Shown here piece by piece: positions 42,501 through 50,120 of a DNA stretch of 64,000 nucleotides. The stretch covers positions 32,877 to 96,876 of the forward strand of contig SVPU01000006.1 in NCBI GenBank assembly GCA_015065685.1. Direction: 5' to 3'. A program made the position numbers and the translations under genes. The notes under the pieces are model-generated. The model ran no database searches. It worked only from the letters and a program-made list of their open reading frames with translations, and was not told where the DNA came from. The DNA is from Oscillospiraceae bacterium (lineage in GTDB: Bacteria > Bacillota > Clostridia > Oscillospirales > Acutalibacteraceae). The stretch's first letter is position 1; the number at the start of each line of letters is the position of its first letter.

Positions 42501-45160
42501 AATATTTCTTAATGTTACACACAGCTGTTGGTTCTGATTTCTATATTGATAATATTCAAATAGATCCTACCAGTGAGGCTGCTACTGTAACAAAGCCCAC
42601 CCGTGCTTATGACGGCGGTCATGCTACGGGTAGCTTCTGGAACACTGCTTATGCTATTCCGCTTGCAGGCTATGATAAGGTAGTTAACGGCGATTTTGTT
42701 AACGCTAAATCAAACAGCGCTAATGATGCTGCTAACTTCTTCACAACAAGCAATGGCGGTAAAGCTGCAGGTACAATCGTTTCGGGCGACAAGAAGGGCG
42801 CTTCATACTTTGGCAACAAGTCTCTTAAATTTGAGGCAGGCAAAGAATACGAAAGCGTTTCTATTCCAATTAAGCTTGAAAAGAACAAGACATACTATGT
42901 TGGTATGTACTTTAAGTCTGAATACTTCTATGCTAAGAACGGCGAATGGACCAGCTGGTCTTACGGTTTAGCAGATGCTGAATCTGATACCTATCTCAAT
43001 GTTGCTGATTATGGTCCCGATGCTGCTAATCACAATTGGAAGAATCACACAGATGATATTCAGAATCTTGCAATCAATGATGACCATTGGCACTATGTAG
43101 CAGTTTCTTACAGCACCAACGACCAGACTGATTTCGAGTTCTTGCTCCGCGGTCGCTATGCTACTGTTTATATCGACAGAATCTATGTTTGGGAAACTGC
43201 ATTCGGTCAGGATGTTCCTTCACTTCTTAAGGATAAGGCTGACTGTGAGGTAACCGACACTGAGCCCACACTCCTTGGAATTAAAGAGGGCGGCAAGAAC
43301 CTTATTGAAAACTTCAACTTTGAAGATGCTGTCAATACTTATTGGTTCTCTGAAGATGATATGAGAAGTGACCTCCCCGGAGACACACTCTTCATTAAAG
43401 ATTCAGGCGATGCTAATCAGGGCGAAGCTTTGGTTTACCAGAACTACCGCAAGTATCCCACAAACGCTTACTACTTCAAGTGGATTGATGTTGAGCCTAA
43501 CACAGAGTATACCTTCTCTGCTAAATACGCTATTACCGAAAAGGGTAACGGTGCATTAGGTATTGTCTCAGGATTTAATTCTGCTGATATGGACCTCTGT
43601 AACGATTTTGACGGTACAGTTCTTTCTGAAAACCTTATCTTCCCGACAATTCTTGCTATGTATAAGTTCAACGATGACCACTATCTCGATGACCACTCAT
43701 GGCAGTATGCAGCTGTTTCGTTCAATACAAAAGACCGTAACCGTGTAGGTATCGTTGTTCTTGATGACGGCGGTACAGCTTATATGGATGATTTCCGTCT
43801 CTTCAAGACAAGCGATGCTGCTAAGCTCGTTGAAGGCGAATCAGACTTCCCGACAGAATTCGTTTCTAAGAAGCCTGACCAAATCAACGTTTCAAACGGC
43901 GTTGTAACAGGCGTTAAGATGGGAACAAAGCTTTCTGAAATCATTGAAAGCTTCCAGAGAAGCACCTTTATTAAGGTATTTGATGAAAACGGCAAGCAGG
44001 TTTCAGACCTTAACACAATCGCAAGAAGCGGTCTTGAAATCAGATTGCTTAACGGTCCTCAGATTGCAGCAAGAGCTACAATCGTTATCCCCGGTGATGT
44101 TGTGGCAGACGGTATCCTTGACAGTAAGGATGTTGAAGCTATAATTAAGCACATCACAATGGAGACCATCTTCAGAGATGAGTTCAAGCTTAAGTGTGCA
44201 GATGTTAACGGTGACGGTAAGATTGATATCTATGATACCAACTTCAACACCGCTGCTGCTAAGACAGGTACTGCAGACTTTACAATCACAGGTCCTGAGA
44301 AGTTCGCAGTTGGCGATGAAATTGAGGTTCAGCTCAATGCAGGCGCTAGCGGACTCCGCGGTATCAACGGTTTGATTAAGTACAACCAAAGCAGACTTGA
44401 GTTCGTATCTGCAGCGCTTGATATGGACGGTAACTGGATGCTTTCAACCGATGCTGCTGACGGCGAATTAACCTTCGCTGCTGTTGATGCTTCTAAGAAC
44501 AACGGTACCGAAAAGGATAAGCCTGTAATCACCTTGACCTTCAAGGTTGGTAATGTTCAGAAGTATAGTGATGTTCAGGTTCTTCTTGCTGAGTGCTTCT
44601 CAACCACAGGAAACGACCTTCTTACATCTGCTGAATATTTGTGGACACCCGGCAAGGTTCCCACAACTAATGACGGCGCAAGCAATGATTCTAATACCGG
44701 CAGCAAGCCTTCGGGCACACCCGGTGGACCCACAACTACAACCGTTCAGGCTGCAAACAGACTTGCTGAATTCAGAATCGAAGGCGTTAAACTCACTCCT
44801 GAGTTCGACCCCGAAATCAAGGATTACACCGCAACTGTTCCTTACAGCGTGAAGGAAGTTAAGGTTATCGCAGTGGCTGCAGATGAAGGCGCAACTGTTA
44901 AGATTGGCGATACAAAGCTCGAATATGTTGGTAAGAACGTTGTTGCTGTTCAGGTAACTTCGGCTGACGGACTCAAGAGAACTTACAGAGTTGTTATTAC
45001 CCGTGAAGCTCCCGAGGATGACGATGCAGGCACAACAACAGGTGCTAACGAAGGATTCCCGATTTGGGCAATCGTTCTTATCGCAGCAGGCGCACTCTTA
45101 CTCCTTGCAGCAATCATAATCATTATAATTATCATTGCTAAAAAACGTAAGAGAGATTAA
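39566..45160 (+). CDS. Giant membrane-anchored multi-CBM protein with dockerin- and cohesin-like domains
   Basis: 1864 residues, GTG start behind AGGAGGGAC. After a signal segment (about 7-32) come about eight beta-sandwich modules of CBM4/9 type, each opening with an LIxNGDFExGxxGW-like motif at roughly 38, 190, 389, 548, 706, 865, 1035 and 1244; a Gly/Pro/Asp linker sits near 355-388. Then follow a small beta domain (about 1425-1510), a dockerin-like pair (about 1511-1565; the second loop DVNGDGKIDIYD is complete, the first DVVADGILDSKD degenerate), a cohesin-like domain (about 1570-1695), a cadherin-like beta-sandwich (about 1730-1815) and a C-terminal membrane segment with a KKRKRD stop. 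No catalytic domain is recognised. It is probably a surface glycan-capture scaffold. Confidence 0.75.
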   Translation: MFNKKRFLSIVLVLTLLVTSLSVLTGIIKFDIFANAEGENLIVNGDFENGMTGWTPEEGKSNGIIHQAEEGDGDNLTKTLASLNTWIVSDAITVKANTDYVLTFDARSRATSEDGTRTYLYIEADNSPGGADGVIFRDWDFINDAINSTWTQKTVKFNTGNNTKIHVMIDETNTGNWSFYDNFKLVEYDDGIDWVINNGFDTDALYDAWVGENGKLSSYDGGKTSYGGNPIDNSITWAWLADKNSTNGTRVTIEANTYYDFSADVYVPAGKTIGFAIHGGESYTGIDNDKLVWKFGVDSDYVNNGWATIQNTFNSGAYSGEFWLTVYNGGTYTGTDTSGWGADGRVRFDSVKIAKGDGSGMGGSGGEGGQGGTTPPPAGDDEGAEDPDNLIKNGNFKNGTDDWFIEAVGTSGSHEIVKDAEDTNKSNVLKSKFTWVINDVGVAVEQYKDYVLTFDYKTTAATADDTSFYVYVESDKATGGEGGIFREWQFADSAVGKGWQKGKVKFNSGNATEIFVGFCEATEAGVAAYVDNVCLKVDTSANEGEEKQGLIPNGNFAEGMKYWSPAKPENAAIGKLAGTTNETNALGSLNCWIHYTQPITVEPNTEYILAADIFSNATDSDGTQYYAYVETDMESGGEGGLARDWDWANDSVGQWATQKLSFTTGPNDTQVYLMFNETNTGRRSYIDNVRVVKADEFIDDGPKKELNFLENGSFEDGYTGWSVSGMNTGNFNDNEASNGSKSAEFKKGITKLWQYVRVEKNTQYAIRFDFKGKQDDNAETAGWFHARFTPANRPNTSSPDDANVQWGHGDGMEEYLDGEWHRDLTTVINSGDYEWICIYFVQCKQADKTDPVWIDNVRIESLGAGSSLIANGAFELGDLLWTVDKDGFEFVKDQGVDGTDALHVKPVYHKLMSQAVSTEVGKNYKISFKYKGTIDPNTAHWAVSAAESMSWHQAIARGKLTTAADWTEASAVFTAEKTKYFLMLHTAVGSDFYIDNIQIDPTSEAATVTKPTRAYDGGHATGSFWNTAYAIPLAGYDKVVNGDFVNAKSNSANDAANFFTTSNGGKAAGTIVSGDKKGASYFGNKSLKFEAGKEYESVSIPIKLEKNKTYYVGMYFKSEYFYAKNGEWTSWSYGLADAESDTYLNVADYGPDAANHNWKNHTDDIQNLAINDDHWHYVAVSYSTNDQTDFEFLLRGRYATVYIDRIYVWETAFGQDVPSLLKDKADCEVTDTEPTLLGIKEGGKNLIENFNFEDAVNTYWFSEDDMRSDLPGDTLFIKDSGDANQGEALVYQNYRKYPTNAYYFKWIDVEPNTEYTFSAKYAITEKGNGALGIVSGFNSADMDLCNDFDGTVLSENLIFPTILAMYKFNDDHYLDDHSWQYAAVSFNTKDRNRVGIVVLDDGGTAYMDDFRLFKTSDAAKLVEGESDFPTEFVSKKPDQINVSNGVVTGVKMGTKLSEIIESFQRSTFIKVFDENGKQVSDLNTIARSGLEIRLLNGPQIAARATIVIPGDVVADGILDSKDVEAIIKHITMETIFRDEFKLKCADVNGDGKIDIYDTNFNTAAAKTGTADFTITGPEKFAVGDEIEVQLNAGASGLRGINGLIKYNQSRLEFVSAALDMDGNWMLSTDAADGELTFAAVDASKNNGTEKDKPVITLTFKVGNVQKYSDVQVLLAECFSTTGNDLLTSAEYLWTPGKVPTTNDGASNDSNTGSKPSGTPGGPTTTTVQAANRLAEFRIEGVKLTPEFDPEIKDYTATVPYSVKEVKVIAVAADEGATVKIGDTKLEYVGKNVVAVQVTSADGLKRTYRVVITREAPEDDDAGTTTGANEGFPIWAIVLIAAGALLLLAAIIIIIIIIAKKRKRD

Positions 45161-45501
45161 TCTCCGCGATTATTATTAATACACAATATTGTATAGGGGT
45201 CCCCTGAAACATGGGGGCTCCTATGCGAGCGTTTTTAAATCTGTTAAAGATGCGGGGGTTAGACTGGCAGTTTGCAGGCTAACTTGGCTTCGTAATCTGG
45301 CAGTCAAGGTAAATTGTCATCTGAAAACCAAAGTTTTTTGGTTTAACAACCTTTTTTGTTCTTCGCTGTATCAGAATGACAGTGAGGATTTTAAATAAAT
45401 TCTATCCCACCCTCGGCATTTTTAAAATGGTGTAGGTTAGGTAAAATAATCTAGTCCTATATCATTAAAATGACCAGCAACTTATAAAGGAGAAGTTGAA
45501 A
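45161..45501 (+). other. 341-nt gene-free gap with terminator-like hairpin and repeat remnants
   Basis: A 12-bp stem with two G-T pairs (45193-45204 with 45213-45224) is followed by GCGAGCGTTTTT and probably ends the scaffold-gene transcript. Further on, TTCTTCGCTGTATCAGAATGAC (45359-45380) resembles a dispersed Clostridia repeat of the form TTCTTCGC...TCAGAATGACA. It is partly mirrored by TGTCATCTGA (45315-45324) around a second hairpin (AAACC/GGTTT). No convincing gene or promoter was recognised; the operon promoter must lie somewhere in its right half. Confidence 0.5.
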
Positions 45502-48294
45502 ATGATGCGTAAATATATTTCTCTTTTGCTTGCATTAGCTATGCTTTTTACCTGCTTCACAGCGGGATTCGGCGCAAGTGCGGCTTCGGCTGACAATGAA
45601 CAGCGCTTTGTTATAACTGGCAGCGAAGAATATGTTGAATATCAGAAAAATTTCACAGGAAATGAAACCATTCCCGCCGAAATTGTTCTTGATAGCAAAA
45701 ACGCTTCGGCCCAAGGCACAGGTGTTTCTGTGGAGGCTGACGGCGTAGCACTCACAAAGACTGGTGACTCTCTCACCTGGACTTTCTCAGTACCTCAAGA
45801 CGGATGGTACGAGCCCACACTTACTTATTGCACAATGAGTGGCAACGGCAATGATATCGAGATGAAATTCTTGCTCGACGGTGCTGTTCCTTACCCCGAA
45901 ATTGAAACTAATATTTTCCCGAGAATCTGGAAAAACCTGGTTGAAGAATTCCAGGTTGATAACGATGGCAATCAATATTCACCCGAACAGGTTGAAGCAT
46001 TCGATTGGCAAACTATGGCTTTTATCGATGATGAAGGATTTGGCGTTGATAACTTAAAATTATTCTTAACCGCGGGTACACATACTATTAAACTCACACT
46101 TAACGGTGAACTTTTGAAGGTTGGAAAGTTGGTACTCGGACAGCCCACAGGCTACATTACATACGAAGACTACGCTAAACAGTTTGAAAAGAAAAACTAT
46201 GATGGCGATATCATTATATATGAGGGTGAAAAGGCAGATTACAAGAGCCAGAAAATGTTCATTCCTCTCTCAAGCCGTAACGAGGCGGTAGTTTACCCGT
46301 CAGACCCGCACCGCACAAAGATGAACTATGTCGGCGGTTCTAACTGGAACGACATCGGCGGCACAATCACTTGGGAATTGGAAGTTCCCGAGGATGCTTT
46401 CTATCAGTTGGATTTGCATTTCCGTCAGAATGTTTTGCAGGAAAGTAACTCTTACAGAACTCTTCTTGTTGACGGTGAAATCCCCTTTGCTGAGGCAAAG
46501 GAAGTTGCCTTCCCTTATAAGAGCGGTTGGCAGTATATGTCGCTTACAGATGAAAACGGCGAAGCAATGCCCATTTATCTCACAGCGGGCAAACACACAA
46601 TTTCTCTCAGAGTAACACTCGGTAAACTTTCAAGTTTCGCTTACGGACTCAGACAAATTACTGACCGTTTGGGTAAAATTTACCGTAAAATTGTTAGAAT
46701 CACAGGCGAATCACCTGATGCTAACCGTGACTATGAAATATTCACCGCAGTTCCCGAACTTGAAGATGAACTTACGGATATTTCCCAACAACTTGAAGAA
46801 TTAGCGCTCGAGAGTGAGCGTATTGCAGGCGCAAAGGGTGGTACAAGTGCCCAAACCTTGCGTAAAGCAAACATCACAATTAACCAGATGCTCAAGGTGA
46901 AGTATGAGGCACATCAGAGACTGAGTGCTTATTACGATAACTACTCTTCACTTTCTTCTTGGCTTTATGAAATGCAGAGTATGGTACTCGATGTTGACAG
47001 TATTGCCCTTGCATCTGTTGGCAGTGATGTTAAGTACAGAAATGTTAACTTCTTCGAAGATTTATGGTTTGGTATAAGAAGACTTTTCTCAACATTTATT
47101 AACGATTACCAGCACAAAAAACAAAATGACAACACTTTGACCCTTTGGTCTAACTGGGGTCGTGACCAGATTACAATTCTCGAAAATCTCATTGCAAACG
47201 ACTTTACACCTAAAACAGGTATAAAAGTTGACCTTAAGATTACAGCCGCTTCACTTATCCATGCAGGCCTTTCAAATACGGGTCCTGACCTTTCAATCAA
47301 CGAAGGCAGCGCAAACGTTATCAACTATGCAATGCGTGGTATTGTTGAGGACATTTCGGGTTATGAGAATTTTGATAAATTATTAGAACGCTTCCCCAAC
47401 AATGCGGTTGTTCCTTATCAGTATCGCGGCGGTGTTTATGCGTTACCTAACACCGAAACCTTCGCGATGATGTTCATCAGAACAGATATTTTCGAGGAAT
47501 TAGGTCTCGAAGTTCCTACAACCTGGGAAGAATGTATCAACTGTGCAAAGGTTATTGCGCTTAACAATATGGACGTTGGTGTTGCAGCCGATGCTTACAC
47601 ATTTATGGTGCAAAACGATGTTCCTATTTATGCGGATGACCTTATGTCCACAAACCTTATGTCAACAGGCGCTGTCGATGCGGTTAGAAAGTGGACAGAT
47701 TTCTACACAAAATATAATTTCCCCAAAACATTTGACTTCTTTAACCGTTTCCGTACAGGTCTTATGCCGATGGGTATTACAGCTTACACCACATATTCAA
47801 CAATTAAGGCTGCGGCTCCCGAAATTAACGGCAGATGGGAAATGTATGAAATCCCCGGCACTGTAAGAGAAGACGGAACTGTTAATAACACCGTTATCGG
47901 CGCAGGTACAGGCGCTATGATTCTTAAGTGGTCTGAACTTAAAGATGAGGCATGGCAGTTTATTGACTGGTGGACCAGTGAGGACATTCAGTACAGATTC
48001 GGTGTAAACTGCGAAGCCGTACTCGGTGTATCAGGCCGTTATGCCAGCGCTAACCTCGAAGCAGTTTATAAGTTTGGTTGGGATGAACAAAACCTCAATT
48101 CACTTAAGGGTCAGTTAACTCATATTGACCATATGCCTGAGGTTCCCGGAAGCTATTATCTCTCTCGTTCAATGCAACAGGTTTATTGGAACGTTGTTAA
48201 CATGGGCGAAGATGTTGAAGATATGTTAAATAAATGGATTCCCGAAGCAGACGATGAAATCCGTCGTAAGACAGAAGAGTATATTAAAGATTAA
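45502..48294 (+). CDS. Secreted solute-binding protein fused to N-terminal beta-sandwich modules
   Basis: About 930 residues. A signal peptide ends near ASAASA; there is no clear lipobox. Two similar beta-sandwich modules (about 25-200 and 225-395), each with the pattern LTWTFSVPQDGWYEPTL or ITWELEVPEDAFYQLDL, a small DGxxPY loop and a TAGKHTI strand, are followed by a helical stretch (about 410-520). From about 540 a complete family-1 solute-binding domain begins (NTLTLWSNWGRDQ...) and runs to the end. Binding protein and carbohydrate-recognition modules in one chain are unusual. GGAG lies 10 nt before the chosen ATG; an upstream in-frame TTG is at 45496. First gene of a seven-gene operon. 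Confidence 0.8.
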   Translation: MMRKYISLLLALAMLFTCFTAGFGASAASADNEQRFVITGSEEYVEYQKNFTGNETIPAEIVLDSKNASAQGTGVSVEADGVALTKTGDSLTWTFSVPQDGWYEPTLTYCTMSGNGNDIEMKFLLDGAVPYPEIETNIFPRIWKNLVEEFQVDNDGNQYSPEQVEAFDWQTMAFIDDEGFGVDNLKLFLTAGTHTIKLTLNGELLKVGKLVLGQPTGYITYEDYAKQFEKKNYDGDIIIYEGEKADYKSQKMFIPLSSRNEAVVYPSDPHRTKMNYVGGSNWNDIGGTITWELEVPEDAFYQLDLHFRQNVLQESNSYRTLLVDGEIPFAEAKEVAFPYKSGWQYMSLTDENGEAMPIYLTAGKHTISLRVTLGKLSSFAYGLRQITDRLGKIYRKIVRITGESPDANRDYEIFTAVPELEDELTDISQQLEELALESERIAGAKGGTSAQTLRKANITINQMLKVKYEAHQRLSAYYDNYSSLSSWLYEMQSMVLDVDSIALASVGSDVKYRNVNFFEDLWFGIRRLFSTFINDYQHKKQNDNTLTLWSNWGRDQITILENLIANDFTPKTGIKVDLKITAASLIHAGLSNTGPDLSINEGSANVINYAMRGIVEDISGYENFDKLLERFPNNAVVPYQYRGGVYALPNTETFAMMFIRTDIFEELGLEVPTTWEECINCAKVIALNNMDVGVAADAYTFMVQNDVPIYADDLMSTNLMSTGAVDAVRKWTDFYTKYNFPKTFDFFNRFRTGLMPMGITAYTTYSTIKAAAPEINGRWEMYEIPGTVREDGTVNNTVIGAGTGAMILKWSELKDEAWQFIDWWTSEDIQYRFGVNCEAVLGVSGRYASANLEAVYKFGWDEQNLNSLKGQLTHIDHMPEVPGSYYLSRSMQQVYWNVVNMGEDVEDMLNKWIPEADDEIRRKTEEYIKD

Positions 48295-48310
48295 GAAAGG
48301 GTGATGTCAC

Positions 48311-49225
48311 GTGAAGAAACAAATTAAACGCAAAAACATAAGTCTTTGGTCTACCGGTGACAAAATCACCCTCACAGCCATGATATTACCGTTCTCAATA
48401 ATGTTCTTCTTGTTTGCGGTTTTACCTGTGGCGGCATCATTAGTTCTGAGTTTCTTCAGATACGATATGATTAACACCCCTCAGTTTACGGGACTTGATA
48501 ACTATTTCCGTATGTTTATTGAGGATAAAGTTTTGATTACTGCAATTCTTAACACACTTAAGTTTTCAGTAGTTACAGGACCGATTGGTTTTGCGCTTGC
48601 ATTTATGCTTGCCTGGATGATTAACGAATTGGGACCCAAATCAAGAACACTTTTGGCCTTCCTTTTCTACTCACCCTCACTTATCGGTAACGCGCTTATG
48701 ATTTGGCAGATTATGTTCAGCGGCGACAGTTACGGTTATGTTAACAGCGTGCTTATTTCGCTAAACATTATTTCAGAGCCGATTCAGTGGTTTACCGACT
48801 CTACATATTCAATGACACTTATCATTATCATTCAGTTGTGGATGAGTATGGGTGCGGGCTTCCTTGCAAACATTTCAGGTTTGCAGAACGTTAGCGTTTC
48901 GCTTTACGAAGCAGGCGCTATCGACGGTATCAGAAACCGTTGGCAAGAACTCTGGTACATAACATTCCCGTCAATGAAAAATATTCTTTTGTTTAGTGCG
49001 GTTATGCAAATTCAGGCAAGTTTCTCTGTAAGTCAAATTGCAGTTACACTTTCCGGTTTCCCAAGCGTTAACTATTCAACACACACAATCGTTACCCACT
49101 TAAGCGACGTTGCTTCAACACGATTCGAGATGGGTTACGGTGCGGCACTGTCGGTTATGCTCTTTGCAATGATGATGCTTGCAAGAATCTTAATCGGTAA
49201 GATGCTTGAGTCAACTGGAAAGTAG
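48311..49225 (+). CDS. ABC sugar permease, MalF/UgpA type (pair 1)
   Basis: A 304-residue inner-membrane permease with six membrane segments and the EAA loop LYEAGAIDGIRNRWQELWYITFPSMKNI that docks the ATPase. GTG start behind AAAGGGTGATG. It begins 16 nt after the fused binding protein and is followed 11 nt later by its partner permease, so the three probably form one importer for an oligosaccharide; the ATPase is not encoded here. Confidence 0.9.
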   Translation: MKKQIKRKNISLWSTGDKITLTAMILPFSIMFFLFAVLPVAASLVLSFFRYDMINTPQFTGLDNYFRMFIEDKVLITAILNTLKFSVVTGPIGFALAFMLAWMINELGPKSRTLLAFLFYSPSLIGNALMIWQIMFSGDSYGYVNSVLISLNIISEPIQWFTDSTYSMTLIIIIQLWMSMGAGFLANISGLQNVSVSLYEAGAIDGIRNRWQELWYITFPSMKNILLFSAVMQIQASFSVSQIAVTLSGFPSVNYSTHTIVTHLSDVASTRFEMGYGAALSVMLFAMMMLARILIGKMLESTGK

Positions 49226-49236
49226 GTGGATAATAT

Positions 49237-50103
49237 ATGAAAAAACAAACAGCTCGTTACAAGCGGTTTACGAGAAGCCGTTTTGGTAACTTTATGTATT
49301 TCTTCTTCCTTATAGCAGCAGGTTTATTCATGATTATCCCCTTGGTTTACTCGGTAATCACCTCGTTTAAACCTTTGGATGAACTTCTTGCGTTCCCTCC
49401 AAAGTTCTATGTTGTAAGACCAACATTTAAAAACTATGAGGCTTTGCCCGAACTTCTTTCAAACCTTGAAGTTCCGCTTAGCAGATATGTTTTTAACACA
49501 CTTTTCGTTTCGTTTGGATTGACATTTTTGCAGGTAATAACCTCAGCGCTTGCCGCATTTACAATGTGTCAGGTAAAGCACAAATTTATGGGTGTTTATT
49601 ATCTTGTAATTCAGTTCGCATTGCTTTATAACGGAACAACACTTGCAGTTCCCCAGTATCTTATCATTTCGAAAATGGGAATTATTGATACATTCTGGGC
49701 ATATTTGTTACCGCCGCTAGCCGGTACAATGGGTGTTTTCCTTATAAAACAGTTTATGGAATCGAGTATACCGCACGAACTGATAGAAGCCGCACGTATC
49801 GATGGCGCGGGCGCAGGCAGAATGTTCTGGCAGATAGTTATTCCGCTTTCAAAACCGGCATTGCTCACTTGGACATTGTTTGCATTCCAGGGCGCTTGGG
49901 CAACAGGTTCAGGACCCACCATTTTCTCTGAGAGTCTTAAAACCTTGCCCAGTGTTATGACATCGGTTGTATCGAGCGGTCTTGCCCGTTCAGGTAGTGC
50001 GATGGCGGTAACAGTTGTAATGATGATACCGCCTATACTTATGTATATGATTACCCAGTCAAACGTATTGGAAACAATGGGTACCGCTGGTCTTAAAGAT
50101 TAA
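49237..50103 (+). CDS. ABC sugar permease, MalG/UgpE type (pair 1)
   Basis: A 288-residue permease with six membrane segments, a cytosolic basic N-terminus, the conserved IPLVYSVITSFKPLDELLAFPP block and the EAA loop LIEAARIDGAGAGRMFWQIVIPLSKPAL. AGGTGGATAAT precedes the ATG. Partner of the preceding permease. Confidence 0.9.
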   Translation: MKKQTARYKRFTRSRFGNFMYFFFLIAAGLFMIIPLVYSVITSFKPLDELLAFPPKFYVVRPTFKNYEALPELLSNLEVPLSRYVFNTLFVSFGLTFLQVITSALAAFTMCQVKHKFMGVYYLVIQFALLYNGTTLAVPQYLIISKMGIIDTFWAYLLPPLAGTMGVFLIKQFMESSIPHELIEAARIDGAGAGRMFWQIVIPLSKPALLTWTLFAFQGAWATGSGPTIFSESLKTLPSVMTSVVSSGLARSGSAMAVTVVMMIPPILMYMITQSNVLETMGTAGLKD

Positions 50104-50120
50104 AGGAGTGAAGATAAGCT

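Noticed and set aside
39680..43800. Nucleotide-level tandem repeats in the giant gene
   Set aside because: Modules are similar as proteins, but the DNA copies have diverged too far to be recent duplications.
45189..45398. A 69-codon frame in the gap after the scaffold gene
   Set aside because: No ribosome site; it covers a terminator-like hairpin and repeat remnants; its composition is unlike neighbouring proteins.
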